Program-made: the position numbers and the translations under genes
In this document: piece after piece, positions 40,513 through 51,345 of the stretch
Layout: every line of letters starts with the position of its first letter
How positions within the stretch are numbered: the stretch's first letter is position 1
Source: Chamaelirium japonicum
Lineage: Eukaryota > Streptophyta > Magnoliopsida > Liliales > Melanthiaceae
Assembly: GCA_947650365.1 (NCBI GenBank)
Contig: CANTAL010000133.1
Span: forward strand, 620,001-684,000
DNA: 64,000 bases
Reading direction: 5' to 3'
Notes under the pieces: generated by a model
What the model was told of the DNA's origin: nothing
The model's database searches: none
What the model saw: the letters and a program-made list of their open reading frames with translations, nothing else

Positions 40513-40778
40513 TAGAAATGGATGCGATTCGAAAGGTAAGTATTTGTTTCATTGCTTACATCTTGTAAGCAAGCAAATAGTCTCTCTCTCTCTCTCATGG
40601 TAATGATGTACATAGCCTCTGTTTTTCTTTTAAATGATAGAATTTTATTTTTTAATCATGCTAGGTGTGTGCCTCGTTGGAAGAGGGTTATCTCCCTCAT
40701 GTGACATTTGTAGTGGACACAACAATATGCCACCCAACAGAGTTCGATTTCTATCTTTGCAGTTAAGCTGGCATACAG
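40513..40778 (+). pseudogene. Argonaute (AGO5/MEL1-like) PIWI-domain gene fragment, decayed
   Basis: A piece of a plant Argonaute gene, the RNA-slicing small-RNA effector. An exon end at 40515-40535 reads EMDAIRK and stops at a perfect donor (AAG/GTAAGT, 40536). After an intron, an exon at 40665-40778 reads [17 protein letters not shown] and then directly [17 protein letters not shown], followed by a stop, AGIQ and a second donor (GTAAAC, 40779). In family members the two parts are separated by about 30 residues containing QKRHHTRLF, so an internal deletion has occurred, perhaps between two GTAGTG words. The stop sits where family members have the His of SHAGIQ. The VVD aspartate corresponds to a catalytic PIWI residue. 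EMDAIRK and SLEEGYLP resemble the AGO5/MEL1 group from memory, and AGO1/AGO10 are the alternatives. The introns show DNA-level capture. Only a small part of the gene's 900-1000 codons is present, so it is non-functional. Confidence 0.9.
40536..40664 (+). other. Intron retained in the Argonaute fragment
   Basis: 129-bp AT-rich segment with donor GTAAGT and acceptor CATGCTAG. It joins the Lys codon of EMDAIRK to the following codons in the correct frame for the family (K then A/V-C-A-S-L-E). It holds a (TC)8 microsatellite at 40581-40596 and a small hairpin, GCTTACA-TCT-TGTAAGC, at 40554-40570. Confidence 0.85.
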
Positions 40779-40850
40779 GTAAACTTTGACTGAAGCTTTG
40801 TGAGTGCAAATTATTTTAAATTCACTCATGCAATTGGAACTTTTTACGAT
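40779..40850 (+). other. Start of a second Argonaute intron, truncated
   Basis: AT-rich sequence beginning GTAAAC immediately after AGIQ, where a splice site would fit. No following exon (expected to start near GTSRP) is found before the minisatellite and the returning 181-bp repeat, so the fragment was cut inside this intron. Contains a weak inverted repeat, TGAGTG...CACTCA (40801-40828). Confidence 0.6.
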
Positions 40851-41090
40851 TATACAAAGAGAATATAGTAGAAAGATGTAATAGAGAGTGTAGAGTGTAT
40901 ATATGTAGTAAGAATGTAGTAGAGAGCATTATATAGAGAATATATTGTAGAAAATATAGTAGAGAGGAAATATTATTCAGAATACAGTAGAGAATGTTAT
41001 AGGGACAATGTTATGTAGAGAATTTATTATAGGGAGAATGCCATAGAGAGTATTGTTTTGTGACAATCACTCTCTACATTATTCTCTATA
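40851..41090. repeat. AT-rich TAGAGAATAT minisatellite / possible fold-back
   Basis: Degenerate tandem words such as TATAGAGAATAT, GTAGAGAATGTTATAG and AGTAGAGAG recur every 15-20 bp. The right end (ACTCTCTACATTATTCTCTATA, split as CACTCTCTAC and ATTATTCTCTATA) is roughly the complement of the left-hand words, so the whole could fold back on itself. It may be a decayed MITE, but no clear target duplication is visible. Confidence 0.5.
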
Positions 41091-44000
41091 TGATTTTTCA
41101 ACACGTAGACTCTAACTTATGATTTTCCAACACTTAGACTCTAAATCGATGAATCGGAGCGTAAATTGGTCAAATATCCAATTAGAACTCGCTCGCAAGT
41201 CTAAAATACGGAATAATTCCAACTTCGAATTATCGATGTCGATCCGATGACGATCCGATCGAATCCAAACCTATTTCATATCCGAAACACGCTAACTTAT
41301 GATTTTACAACACTTAGACTCTAAATCGGTGAATCGGAGTGTAAATTGGTCAAATATCCAATTAGAACTCGCTCGCAAGTCCGAAATACGGAATAATTTC
41401 AACTTCGAATTATCGGATGTCGATCCGATGACGATCGGATCGAATCCAAACCTATTTCATATCCGAAACACGCTAACTTATGATTTTCCAACACTTAGAC
41501 TCTAAATCGGTGAATCGGATCGTAAATTGGTCAAATATCCAATTAGAACCCACTCGCAAGTCCGAAATACGGAATAATTCCAAGTTCGAATTATCGGATG
41601 CCGATCCGATGACGATCGGATCGAATCCAAACCTATTTCATATCCGAAACATGCTAACTTATGATTTTCCAACACTTAGACTCTAAATCGGTGAATCGGA
41701 GCGTAAATTAGTCAAATATCCAATTAGAACTTGCTCGCAAGTCCGAAATACGGAATAATTCCAACTTCGAATTATCGGATGTCGATCCGATGACGATCCG
41801 ATCAAATCCAAACCTATTTCATATCCGAAACACGCTAACTTATGATTTTCCAACACTTAGACTCTAAATCGGTGAATCGGAGCGTAAATTGGTCAAATAT
41901 CCAATTAGAACTCGCTCGCAAGTCCGAAATACGGAATAATTCCAACTTCGAATTATCGGATGTCGATCCGATGACGATCGGATCGAATCCAAACCTATTT
42001 TATATCCGAAACACGCTAACTTATGATTTTCCAACACTTAGACTCTAAATCGGTGAATCGGATCGTAAATTTGTCAAATATCCAATTACAACCCGCTCGC
42101 AAGTCCGAAATACGGAATAATTCCAAGTTCGAATTATCGGATGCCGATTCGATGATGATCGGATCGAATCCAAACCTATTTCATATCCGAAACACGCTAA
42201 CTTATGATTTTCCAACACTTAGACTCTAAATCGGTGAATCGGAGCGTAAATTAGTCAAATATCCAATTAGAACCCGCTTGCAAGTTCGAAATACGGAATA
42301 ATTCCAACTTCGAATTATCGGATGCCGATCCGTTGACGATCGGATCTAATCCAAACCTATTTCATATCCGAAACACGCTAACTTATGATTTTCCAACACT
42401 TAGACTCTAAATCGGTGAATCGGAGCGTAAATTGGTCAAATATCCAATTAGAACCCGCTCGCAAGTCCGAAATACGGAATAATTCAAAGTTCGAATTATC
42501 GGATGCCGATCAGATGATGATCCGATCGAATCCAAACCTATTTCATATCCGAAACACGCTAACTTATGATTTTCCAACACTTAGACTCTAAATCGGTGAA
42601 TCGGAGCGTAAATTGGTCAAATATCCAATTAGAACCCGCTCGTAAGTCCGAAATACGGAATAATTCCAAGTTCGAATTATCGGATGCCGATCCGATGACG
42701 ATCCGATCGAATCCAAACCTATTTCATATCCGAAACACGCTAACTTATGATTTTCCAACACTTAGACTCTAAATCGGTGAATCGGATCGTAAATTGGTCA
42801 AATATCCAATTAGAACCCGCTCGCAAGTCCGAAATACGGAATAATTCCAAGTTCGAATTATCGGATGCCGATCCGATCGAATCCAAACCTATTTCATATC
42901 CGAAACACGCTAACTTATGATTTTCCAACACTTAGACTCTAAATCGGTGAATCGGATCGTAAATTGGTCAAATTTTCAATTACAACCCGCTCGCAAGTCC
43001 GAAATACCGAATAATTCCAAGTTTGAATTATCGGATGCCGATCCGATAAAGATCCGATCGAATCCAAACCTATTTCATATCCGAAACACGCTAACTTATG
43101 ATTTTCCAACACTTAGACTCTAAATCGGTGAATCGGAGCGTAAATTGGTCAAATATCCAATTAGAACCCGCTCGCAAGTCCAAAATACGGAATTATTCCA
43201 AGTTCGAATTATCGGATGCCGATCCGATGCCGATCCGATCGAATCCAAACTATTTCATATCCGAAACACGCTAACTTATGATTTTCCAACACTTAGACTC
43301 TAAATCGGTGAATCGGATCGTAAATTGGTCAAATATCCAATTAGAACCCGCTCGCAAGTCCAAAATACGGAATAATTCCAAGTTTGAATTATCGGATGCC
43401 GATCCGATGATGATCGGTTTGAATCCAAACCTATTTTATATCCGAAACACGCTAACTTATAATTTTCCAACACTTAGACTCTAAATCGGTGAATCGGAGC
43501 GTAAATTGGTCAAATATCCAATTAGAACCCGCTCGCAAGTCCGAAATACGGAATAATTCCAACTTCGAATTATCGGATGCCGATCCGTTGACGATCGGAT
43601 CGAATCCAAAACTATTTCATATCCGAAACACGTTATCTTATGATTTTCCAACACTTAGACTCTAAATCGGTTAATCGGAGCGTAAATTGGTCAAATATCC
43701 AATTGGAACCCGCTCGCAAGTCCGAAATACGGAATAATTCCAAGTTCGAATTATCGGATGCCGATCCGATCGAATCCAAACCTATTTCATATCTGAAACA
43801 CGCTAACTTATGATTTTCCAACACTTAGACTCTAAATCGATGAATCGGAGCGTAAATTAGTCAAATATCCAATTAGAACCCGCTCGTAAGTCCGAAATAC
43901 GGAATAATTCGAAGTTCGAATTATCGGATGCCGATCCGATGATGATCCGATCGAATCCTAACCTATTTCATATCCGAAACACGCTAACCTATGATTTTCC

Positions 44001-44726
44001 AACACTTAGACTCTAAATCAGTGAATCGGATCGTAAATTGGTCAAATATCTAATTAGAACCCGCTCGCAAGTCCGAAATACGGAATAATTCCAAGTTCGA
44101 ATTATCGGATGCCGATCCGTTGACGATCGGATCGAATCCAAACCTATTTCATATCCGAAACACGCTAACTTATGATTTTCCAACACTTAAACTCTAAATC
44201 GGTGAATCGGAGCGTAAATTGGTCAAATATCCAATTAGAACCCGCTCGCAAGTCCGAAATACGGAATAATTCCAAGTTTGAATTATCGGATACCGATCCG
44301 ATGACAATCCGATCGAATCCAAACCTATTTCATATCCGAAACACGCTAACTTATGATTTTCCAACACTTAGACTCTAAATCGATGAATCGGAGCGTAAAT
44401 TGGTCAAATATCCAATTAGAACCCGCTCGCAAGTCCGAAATACGGAATAATTCCAAGTTCGAATTATCGGATGCCGATCCGATGACGATCGGATCGAATC
44501 CAAACCTATTTCATATCCGAAACACGCTAACTTATGATTTTCCAACACTTAGACTCTAAATCGGTGAATCGGAGCGTAAATTTGTCAAATATCCAATTAG
44601 AACCCGCTCGCAAGTCCGAAATACGGAATAATTCCAACTTCGAATTATCGGATGCCGATCCAATCGAATCCAAACCTATTTCAAAACCGAAACACGCTAA
44701 CTTATCATTTTTTAACGCTTAGACTC
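41091..44726 (+). repeat. 181-bp satellite, right block (about 20 units)
   Basis: Same unit as 38704-40512. It opens with a short partial unit (TGATTTTTCAACACGTAGACTC, 41091-41112, given in two parts: TGATTTTTCAACACG and TAGACTC) directly repeated by a full one. Three units, with ATGATTTT or related landmarks at 42747, 43640 and 44534, lack about 11 bp between CGATCC words (GATGCCGATCCGATCGAATC). The last unit breaks off at AGACTC (44726). Compared with the left block, about 46 bp of a unit are missing across the Argonaute interruption, so this is not a clean insertion. The minus-strand frames at 40196-40390, 42740-42931 and 43633-43824 are repeat artefacts. Confidence 0.95.
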
Positions 44727-44779
44727 AGTTATAGATATAAACCATTTTTTTAACAAATACATGTTAATTGCAGGAGCAA

Positions 44780-44906
44780 GGCGGCATCAGGGGATCGATG
44801 AGAGCACCAGCGGTGGTGGCGGGCGGGGGTGGTTGAGATAGGGCGGCGTCAGGGGATTGATGAGAGCACCAGCGTTGGTGGCGGGCGGGGGTGGTTGAGA
44901 TAGGGC
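44780..44906 (+). repeat. 62-bp GC-rich tandem duplication inside the CACTA remnant
   Basis: Two copies (44780-44841 and 44842-44906) of a sequence starting GGCGGC(A/G)TCAGGGGAT and containing GGTGGCGGGCGGGGGTGG. Its GC content is strikingly above everything else in the window. It is preceded by TTAATTGCAG, which looks like a splice acceptor, so it may be a captured exon scrap or the tail of an old element gene. The open frames are short and unrecognised. Confidence 0.75.
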
Positions 44907-44984
44907 ATGTATCATCTCTCAGTTTTGGATTGTTTAAATATTATTTTGTAATATGTGGTTATTTTTTGTTCTTGTCTATAATTG

Positions 44985-45120
44985 TCGGGTACTGTGGTAA
45001 TATTTGATAATTTGCTATAATTTTTTATCAATTTAGGTAATATTTTAAAATTTTCGGTAATATTTTATAAATTGTGGTAATATTTGATAAATTGTGGTAA
45101 TATATTGTGGTATTGTTGTA
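44985..45120 (+). repeat. AT-rich subterminal minisatellite (GTGGTAATATTTGATAAATT)
   Basis: About six imperfect units of 20-25 bp built on GTGGTAATATTTGATAAATT, with variants TCGGTAATATTTTATAAATT and TAGGTAATATTTTAAAATT. They lie between the GC-rich duplication and the CCGACGG zone. Internal repeats of this kind are usual near CACTA ends. Confidence 0.7.
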
Positions 45121-45179
45121 AATCACAGGAATTAAATAACATTATTTAGGTAAATTTATTAAAAAAAAAACATACTTAT

Positions 45180-45620
45180 TTCCGACGGAAATTAATTATT
45201 TCGTCGGTAATAATGTTTTCATTTTTTTTAAATTATAAATAATTTGCCGACGGCATATAATATCCGTCGGTAATATATATATTATTACCGACGGGACATA
45301 TATATCCGTCGGTAATATATATAGTATTACCGACAGTATATACCATAACCGTCGGTAAAATGCTTATATATTACCGACGGATATTAAGTATCATCGGTAA
45401 TAATATATTATATTAATTTTTAATTGATTAAATATGACCGATGGCTTTAATTTTACCGTCCGTATTAATTATTATTACCGACGGTAATATTTGGTCCGTC
45501 GTATTGTTTTCCCCGACACCTTTTTTCCCGACAGCCAGCGACGGAAATATCTTCCGTCGCTATAAAATATTACCGACGGAATGTTAATATTACCGACGGA
45601 TATTGTCCGTCTGTAATAAC
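45180..45620. repeat. CCGACGG/CCGTCGG subterminal motif cluster of the CACTA end
   Basis: More than a dozen copies of TACCGACGG or its complement CCGTCGGTA in alternating orientation, forming small hairpins. A clear one is AGCGACGGAA (45537-45546) with its exact complement TTCCGTCGCT (45552-45561). Such arrays bind the element's own TNPA-like protein in the En/Spm family; that role is inferred here. Confidence 0.8.
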
Positions 45621-45636
45621 TATTTTTTTTGTAGTG

Positions 45637-48600
45637 ATTAGAATGGATCGTGCGAATGAATTAGATTGGATCGTGCGAATGAATTAGAATGGATCGTACG
45701 AATGAATTAGAATGGATACATTCGTGCGAATGAATTAGAATGGATCGTACGAATAAAATAAAATGGATCGTATGAATGAATTCGAATGGATTGTACGAAT
45801 AAATTAGAATGGATACATTCGTGTGAATGTACGAATGAAATAGAATGGATTGTACGAATGAATTAGAATGGTTCGTATGAATGAATTAGAATGGATCGTG
45901 TGAAAGAATTAGAATGGATTGTGTGAATGAATTAGAATTGATTGTATGAATGAATTAGAATAGATCGTATGAATTAGAATGGATCGTATGAATGAATTAG
46001 AATGGATCGTGCTAATGAATTAGAATGGATCGTATGAATGAATTAGAATGGATCGTACGAATGAATTAGAATGGATCGTATGAATGAATTAGAATGGATT
46101 GTGCGAATGAATTAGAATGGATCGTACGAATGAATTAGAATGGATACATTCGTGCAAAAGAATTAGAATGGATTGTATGAATGAATTAGAATGGATCGTA
46201 CAAATGAATTAGAATGGATCGTGCGAATGAATAAGAATGGATCGTACGGATGAAATAGAATTAATCGTACGAATGAATTAGATTGGATCGTATGAATGAA
46301 TTAGAATGGATCGTACGAATGAATTCGAATGGATCATACGAATGAATTTGAATGGATCATACGAATGAAATAGAATGGATCGTATGAATGAATTATAATG
46401 GATCGTATGAATTAGAATGGGTCATATGAATGAATTAGAATGGATCGTGCTAATGAATTAGAATGGATCGTACGAATGAATTAGAATAGCTTTTGCGAAT
46501 GAATTAGAATGGATCGTACGAATGAATGGATCGTACGAATGAATTAGAATGGATACATTCGTGCGAATGAATTAGAATGGATCGTACGAATGAGTAAGAA
46601 TGGATCGTACGAATGAAATAGAATAGATCGTACGAATTAGAATGGATCGTATGAATGAATTAGAATGGATCGTGCTAATGAATTAGAATGGATCGTGCGA
46701 ATGAATTAGAATGGATCGTACAAATGAATTAGAATAGATTGTGCGAATGAATTAGAATGCATTTTACGAATGAATGGATCGTACGAATGAATTAGAATGG
46801 ATACATTCGTGCGAATGAATTAGAATGGATCGTACGAATGAGTAAGAATGGATCATACGAATGAAATAGAATGGATCGTACGAATCAATTAGAATGGATC
46901 GTGCTAATGAATTAGAATGGATCATACGAATGAATTAGAATGGATCGTATGAATGAATTAGAATGGATCGTATGAATGAATTCGAATGGATCGAGAATGG
47001 ATCATACGAATGAAATTGAATGGATCGTATGAATGAATTAGAATGGATCGTATGAATTAGAATGGATCGTATGAATGAATTAGAATGGATCGTGCTAATG
47101 AATTAGAAAGGATTGTACGAATGAATTAGAATGGATCGTACGAATGAATTAAAATGGATCGTATGAATGAATTAGAATGGATCGTACGAATGAATTAGAA
47201 TGAATCGTATGAATGAATTCGAATGGATCGTACGAATGAATTAGAATGGATTCATTCGTGCGAATGAATTAGAATAGATCATACGAAGGAATTAGGGTGG
47301 ATCGTACGAATGACTTACAATGGATACATTCGTGCGAAAGAATTAGAATGGATCGTACGAATGAATTAGAATGGATTAGAATGGATCGTGCTAATGAATT
47401 AGAATGGATCGTATGAATGAATTAGAATAGATCGTATGAATGAATTAGAATGGATCGTGCGAATGAATTAGAATGGATCGTACGAATGAATTAGAATGGA
47501 TATATTCGTGCGAATGAATTAGAATGGATCGTACGAATGAGTAAGAATAGATCGTACGAATGAATTAGAATGGATCGTACGAATGAATTAGAATAGATCG
47601 TATGAATGAATTAGAATGGATCATGCAAATGAATTAGAATGGCACGTACGAATGAATTAGAATGGATACATTCGTGCGAATGAATTAGAATGGATCGTTT
47701 GAATGAATTAGAATTGATCGTGCTAATGAATTAGAATGGATCGTACGAATGAATTAGAATGGATACATTCGTGCGAATGAATTAGAATGGATCGTACGAA
47801 TGAGTAAGAATAGATCGTACGAATGAATTAGAATGGATCGTACGAATGAATTAGAATGGATCATATAAATGAATTAGAATGGATCGTGCAAATGAATTAG
47901 AATGGAACGTACGAATGAATTAGAATGGATACATTCGTGCGAATGAATTAGAATGGATCGTACGAATGAGTAAGAATGGATCGTACCAATGAAATAGAAT
48001 GGATCGTACGAATGAATTAGAATGGATCGTGCTAATGAATTAGAATGGATCGTACGAATGAATTAGAATAGATTGTGCGAATGAATTAGAATGGATTGTA
48101 CGAATGAATTATAATGGATACATTCGTGCGAATGAATTAGAATGGATCGTATAAATGAATTAGAATGGATCATATGAATGAATTATAATGGATCGTGCGA
48201 ATGAATTAGAATGGATCGTACGAATGAATTAGAATGGAACGTATGAATGAATTGGAATGGATCGTGCGAATGAATTAGATTGGATCGTATGAATGAATTA
48301 GAATGGATACATTTGTGCGAATGAATTAGAATGGATCGTACGAATGAGTAAAAATGGATCGTACGAATGAAATAGAATGGTTCGTACGAATGAATTAGAA
48401 TGGATCGTGCTAATGAATTAGAATGGATCGTACGAATGAATTAGAATAGATTGTGCGAATGAATTAGAATGGATCGTACGAATGAATTAGAATGGATACA
48501 TTCGTGCGAAGGAATTAGAATGTATCGTACGAATGGATCGTACGAAGGAATTAGAATGAATTAGAATGGATACATTCGTGCGAATGAATTAGAATGGATC

Positions 48601-49542
48601 GTATGAATGAATTAGATTGGATCATATGAATGAATTAGAATGGGTCGTATGTATGAATTAGAATGGATACATTCATGGGAATGAGTTAGAATGGATCGAA
48701 CAAAGGAATTAGAATGGTTCATATAAAGGAATTAGAATGGGTCGTATGAAGGAATTAGAATGGATCGTACGAATGAATTAGAATGGATACATTCGTGCAA
48801 AAGAATTATAATGGATTGTATGAATGAATTTGAATGGATCGTATAAATGAATTAGAATAGATCATGCGAATGAATTAGAATGGAACGTACGAATGAATTA
48901 GAATGGATATATTCGTGCGAAAGAATTAGAATGGATTGTATGAATGAATTAGAATGGATTGTATGAATGAATTAGAATAGATAGTGCGAATGAATTAGAA
49001 TGGATCGTACGAATGAATTATAATGGATCGTATGAATGAATTAGAATAGATCGTTCGAATGAATTAGAATGGATTGTATGAATGAATTAGAATGGATACA
49101 TTCATGCGAATGAATTAGAATGGATCGTACGAATGAGTAAGAATGGATCGTACGAATGAAATAGAATGGATTGTACGAATGAATTAGAATGGATCGTGCG
49201 GAAGAATTAGATTGGATCGTGAGAATGAATTAGAATGGATCGCACGAATGAATTAGAATGGATATATTCGTACGAATGAATTAGAATAGATCGTACGAAT
49301 GAATTAGACTGGATCGTATGAATGAATTAGACTGGATCATGCGAATGAATTAGAATGGATCGTACGAATGAATTAGAATGGATACATTCGTGCGAATGAA
49401 TTAGAATGGATCGTATGAATGAATAAGAATGGGTCATATGAATGAATTAGAATGGATCGTGCGAATGAATTAGAATGGATCGTGCGAATGAATTGGAATG
49501 GATCGTACGAATGAATTAGAATGGATCGTATGAATGAATTAG
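45637..49542 (+). repeat. 23/28-bp satellite, plus-oriented block
   Basis: Plus-oriented units resume immediately after the CACTA end, opposite in orientation to the array left of the 181-bp block. The block contains several shortened units (GGATCGTATGAATTAGAATGG, one half-unit lost) between 45.96 and 47.1 kb. It ends at GAATTAGAACGATCC. Confidence 0.95.
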
Positions 49543-50418
49543 AACGATCCATTCTAACTCTTTCGCATGAATGTATCCATTCTAATTCATTCGTACGATC
49601 CATTCTAATTCATTCATACGATCTATTCTAATTCATTCGTACGATCCATTCTAATTCATTCGCACGATCCATTCTAATTCATTTGCACGATCCATTCTAA
49701 TTCATTCATATAATCCATTCTAATTCTTTTGCACAAATGTATCCATTCTAATTCATTCGTACGATTCACCCTAATTCCTTCGTATGATCCATTCTAATTC
49801 ATTAGTACGATCCATTCTAATTCATTAGCACGATCCATTCTAATTCATTTGCACAATCCATTCTAATTCATTCATACGATCCATTCTAATTCATTCCCAT
49901 GAATGTATCCATTCTAATTCATACGTACGATCCATTCTAATTCATTCATACGATCCAATCTAATTCATTCATACGATCCATTCTAATTCATTCGCACGAA
50001 TGTATCCATTCTATTTCATTCGTACGATCCATTCTAATTCATTCGCACAATCTATTCTAATTCATTCGTACGAACCATTCTAATTCATTAGCATGATCCA
50101 TTCTAATTCATTCGTACGATCCATTCTATTTCATTCGTACGATCCATTCTTACTCATTCGTACGATCCATTCTAATTCATTCACACGAATGTATCCATGC
50201 TAATTCATTCGTACGATCCATTCATTCATACGATCCATTCTAATTCATTCGCACAATCTATTCTAATTCATTCGTACGATCCATTGTAATTCTTTCATTC
50301 TTATTCATTCGTACGATCCATTCTAATTCATTCATACGATCCGTTCTAATTCATTCACACAATCTATTCTAATTCATTCGTACGATCCATTCTAATACAT
50401 TATAATTCATTCGCATGA
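49543..50418 (-). repeat. 23/28-bp satellite, minus block
   Basis: Minus-oriented units with half-unit losses near 50.22 and 50.29 kb (CCATTCATTCATACG, CTTTCATTCTTATTC). It switches at CGCATGATTGTATTAATG. Confidence 0.93.
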
Positions 50419-51140
50419 TTGTATTAATGAATTAGAATGAATCGTACGAAGGAATTAGAACAGATTGTACGAATGAATTAGAATGGATCGTACGAATGAA
50501 TAAGAATGAAGGAATTAGAATGGATCGTACGAATGAATTAGAATAGGTTGTGCGAATGAATTAGAATGGATCGTACGAAAGAATGGGTCGTATGAATGAA
50601 TTAGAATGGATACATTCATGCGAATGAATTTGAATGGATTGTACAAATGAGTAAGAATGGATCGTACGAATGAAATAGAATGGATCGTACGAATGAATTT
50701 GAATGGATCGTGCTAATGAATTAGAATGGATCGTACGAATGAATTAGAATAGATTGTGCGAATGAATTAGAATGGATCATACGAATGAATTAGAATAGAT
50801 ACATTCGTGCAAATGAATTAGAATGGATCGTGCAAAAGAATTAGATTGGATCGTGCTAATGAATTAGAATTGATCGTACGAATGAATTAGAATGGATCAT
50901 ACGAAGGAATTAGGGTGGATCGTACGAATGAATTAGAATGGATACATTCGTGTGAAAGAATTAGAATGGATTGTATGAATGAATTAGAATGGATCGTGAA
51001 AATGAATTAGAATGGATCGTACGAATGAATTAGAATGGATCATACGAATGAATTAGAATAGATCGTATGAATGAATTAGAATGGATTGTACGAATGAATT
51101 AGAATGGATACATACGTGCGAAAGAATTAGAATGGATCAT
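50419..51140 (+). repeat. 23/28-bp satellite, plus block
   Basis: Plus-oriented units with irregular joins at 50490-50520 and 50575-50600. It ends at GGATCATGCTAATTC. Confidence 0.92.
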
Positions 51141-51345
51141 GCTAATTCATTCATACGATCCATTCTAATTCATTCGTATGATCCATTCTAATTAGAATGT
51201 ATGAATGAATTAGAATGGATCGTGCAATCTAATTCATTCATATGATCCATTCTAATTCATTCATACAATCCATTCTAATTAATTTGTACGATCCATTCTA
51301 ATTAATTTGTACGATCCATTCTAATTCATGCATACAATGAATTAG
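51141..51345. repeat. Satellite micro-inversion cluster
   Basis: Within about 200 bp the units run minus (51141-51193), plus (51194-51227), minus (51228-51337), then plus again. Joins fall inside ATTCTAATTAGAAT and CATGCATACAATG. Confidence 0.85.

Larger units (their letters stand above)
44727..45636 (+). mobile_element. CACTA (En/Spm-type) DNA transposon, 3' terminal part
   Basis: The right boundary is sharp: TATTTTTTTTGTAGTG (ending 45636) is the complement of a CACTACAAAAAAAA terminus. After it the 23-bp satellite starts at once. Inside lie many subterminal CCGACGG/CCGTCGG motifs in both orientations, as expected for transposase-binding repeats in this superfamily. No transposase coding sequence and no 5' CACTA end are found in the window. 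The three bases after the end (ATT) cannot be checked against a left flank, because the left side is the 181-bp array. It is an immobile remnant unless the whole 38.7-45.6 kb block once belonged to it. Confidence 0.85.

Noticed and set aside
40376-40603. 75-codon frame crossing from the 181-bp repeat into the Argonaute fragment
   Set aside because: It reads the Argonaute exon in the wrong frame and then the intron with its TC run. The correct reading is EMDAIRK followed by a splice donor.
40851-41090. Called as a definite MITE
   Set aside because: The ends are only roughly complementary and no target duplication is visible. It is kept as an unclassified minisatellite/fold-back.
38743-44722. 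Repeated 62-75-codon frames starting at MIFQHLDSKSVNR in the 181-bp satellite, and reverse frames starting at MLENHKLACF
   Set aside because: Each simply spans one repeat unit and overlaps the next. The period is not a multiple of three, variation is spread without regard to codon position, and no protein family is recognised.
44780-44906. Glycine-rich protein exon
   Set aside because: The frames are short and stop after about 20 codons, and the pattern is explained by a 62-bp duplication. There is no family match I can support.
44727-45636. Complete CACTA transposon
   Set aside because: Only the 3' terminus and subterminal motifs are present. No matching CACTA start and no transposase coding sequence were found in the window.
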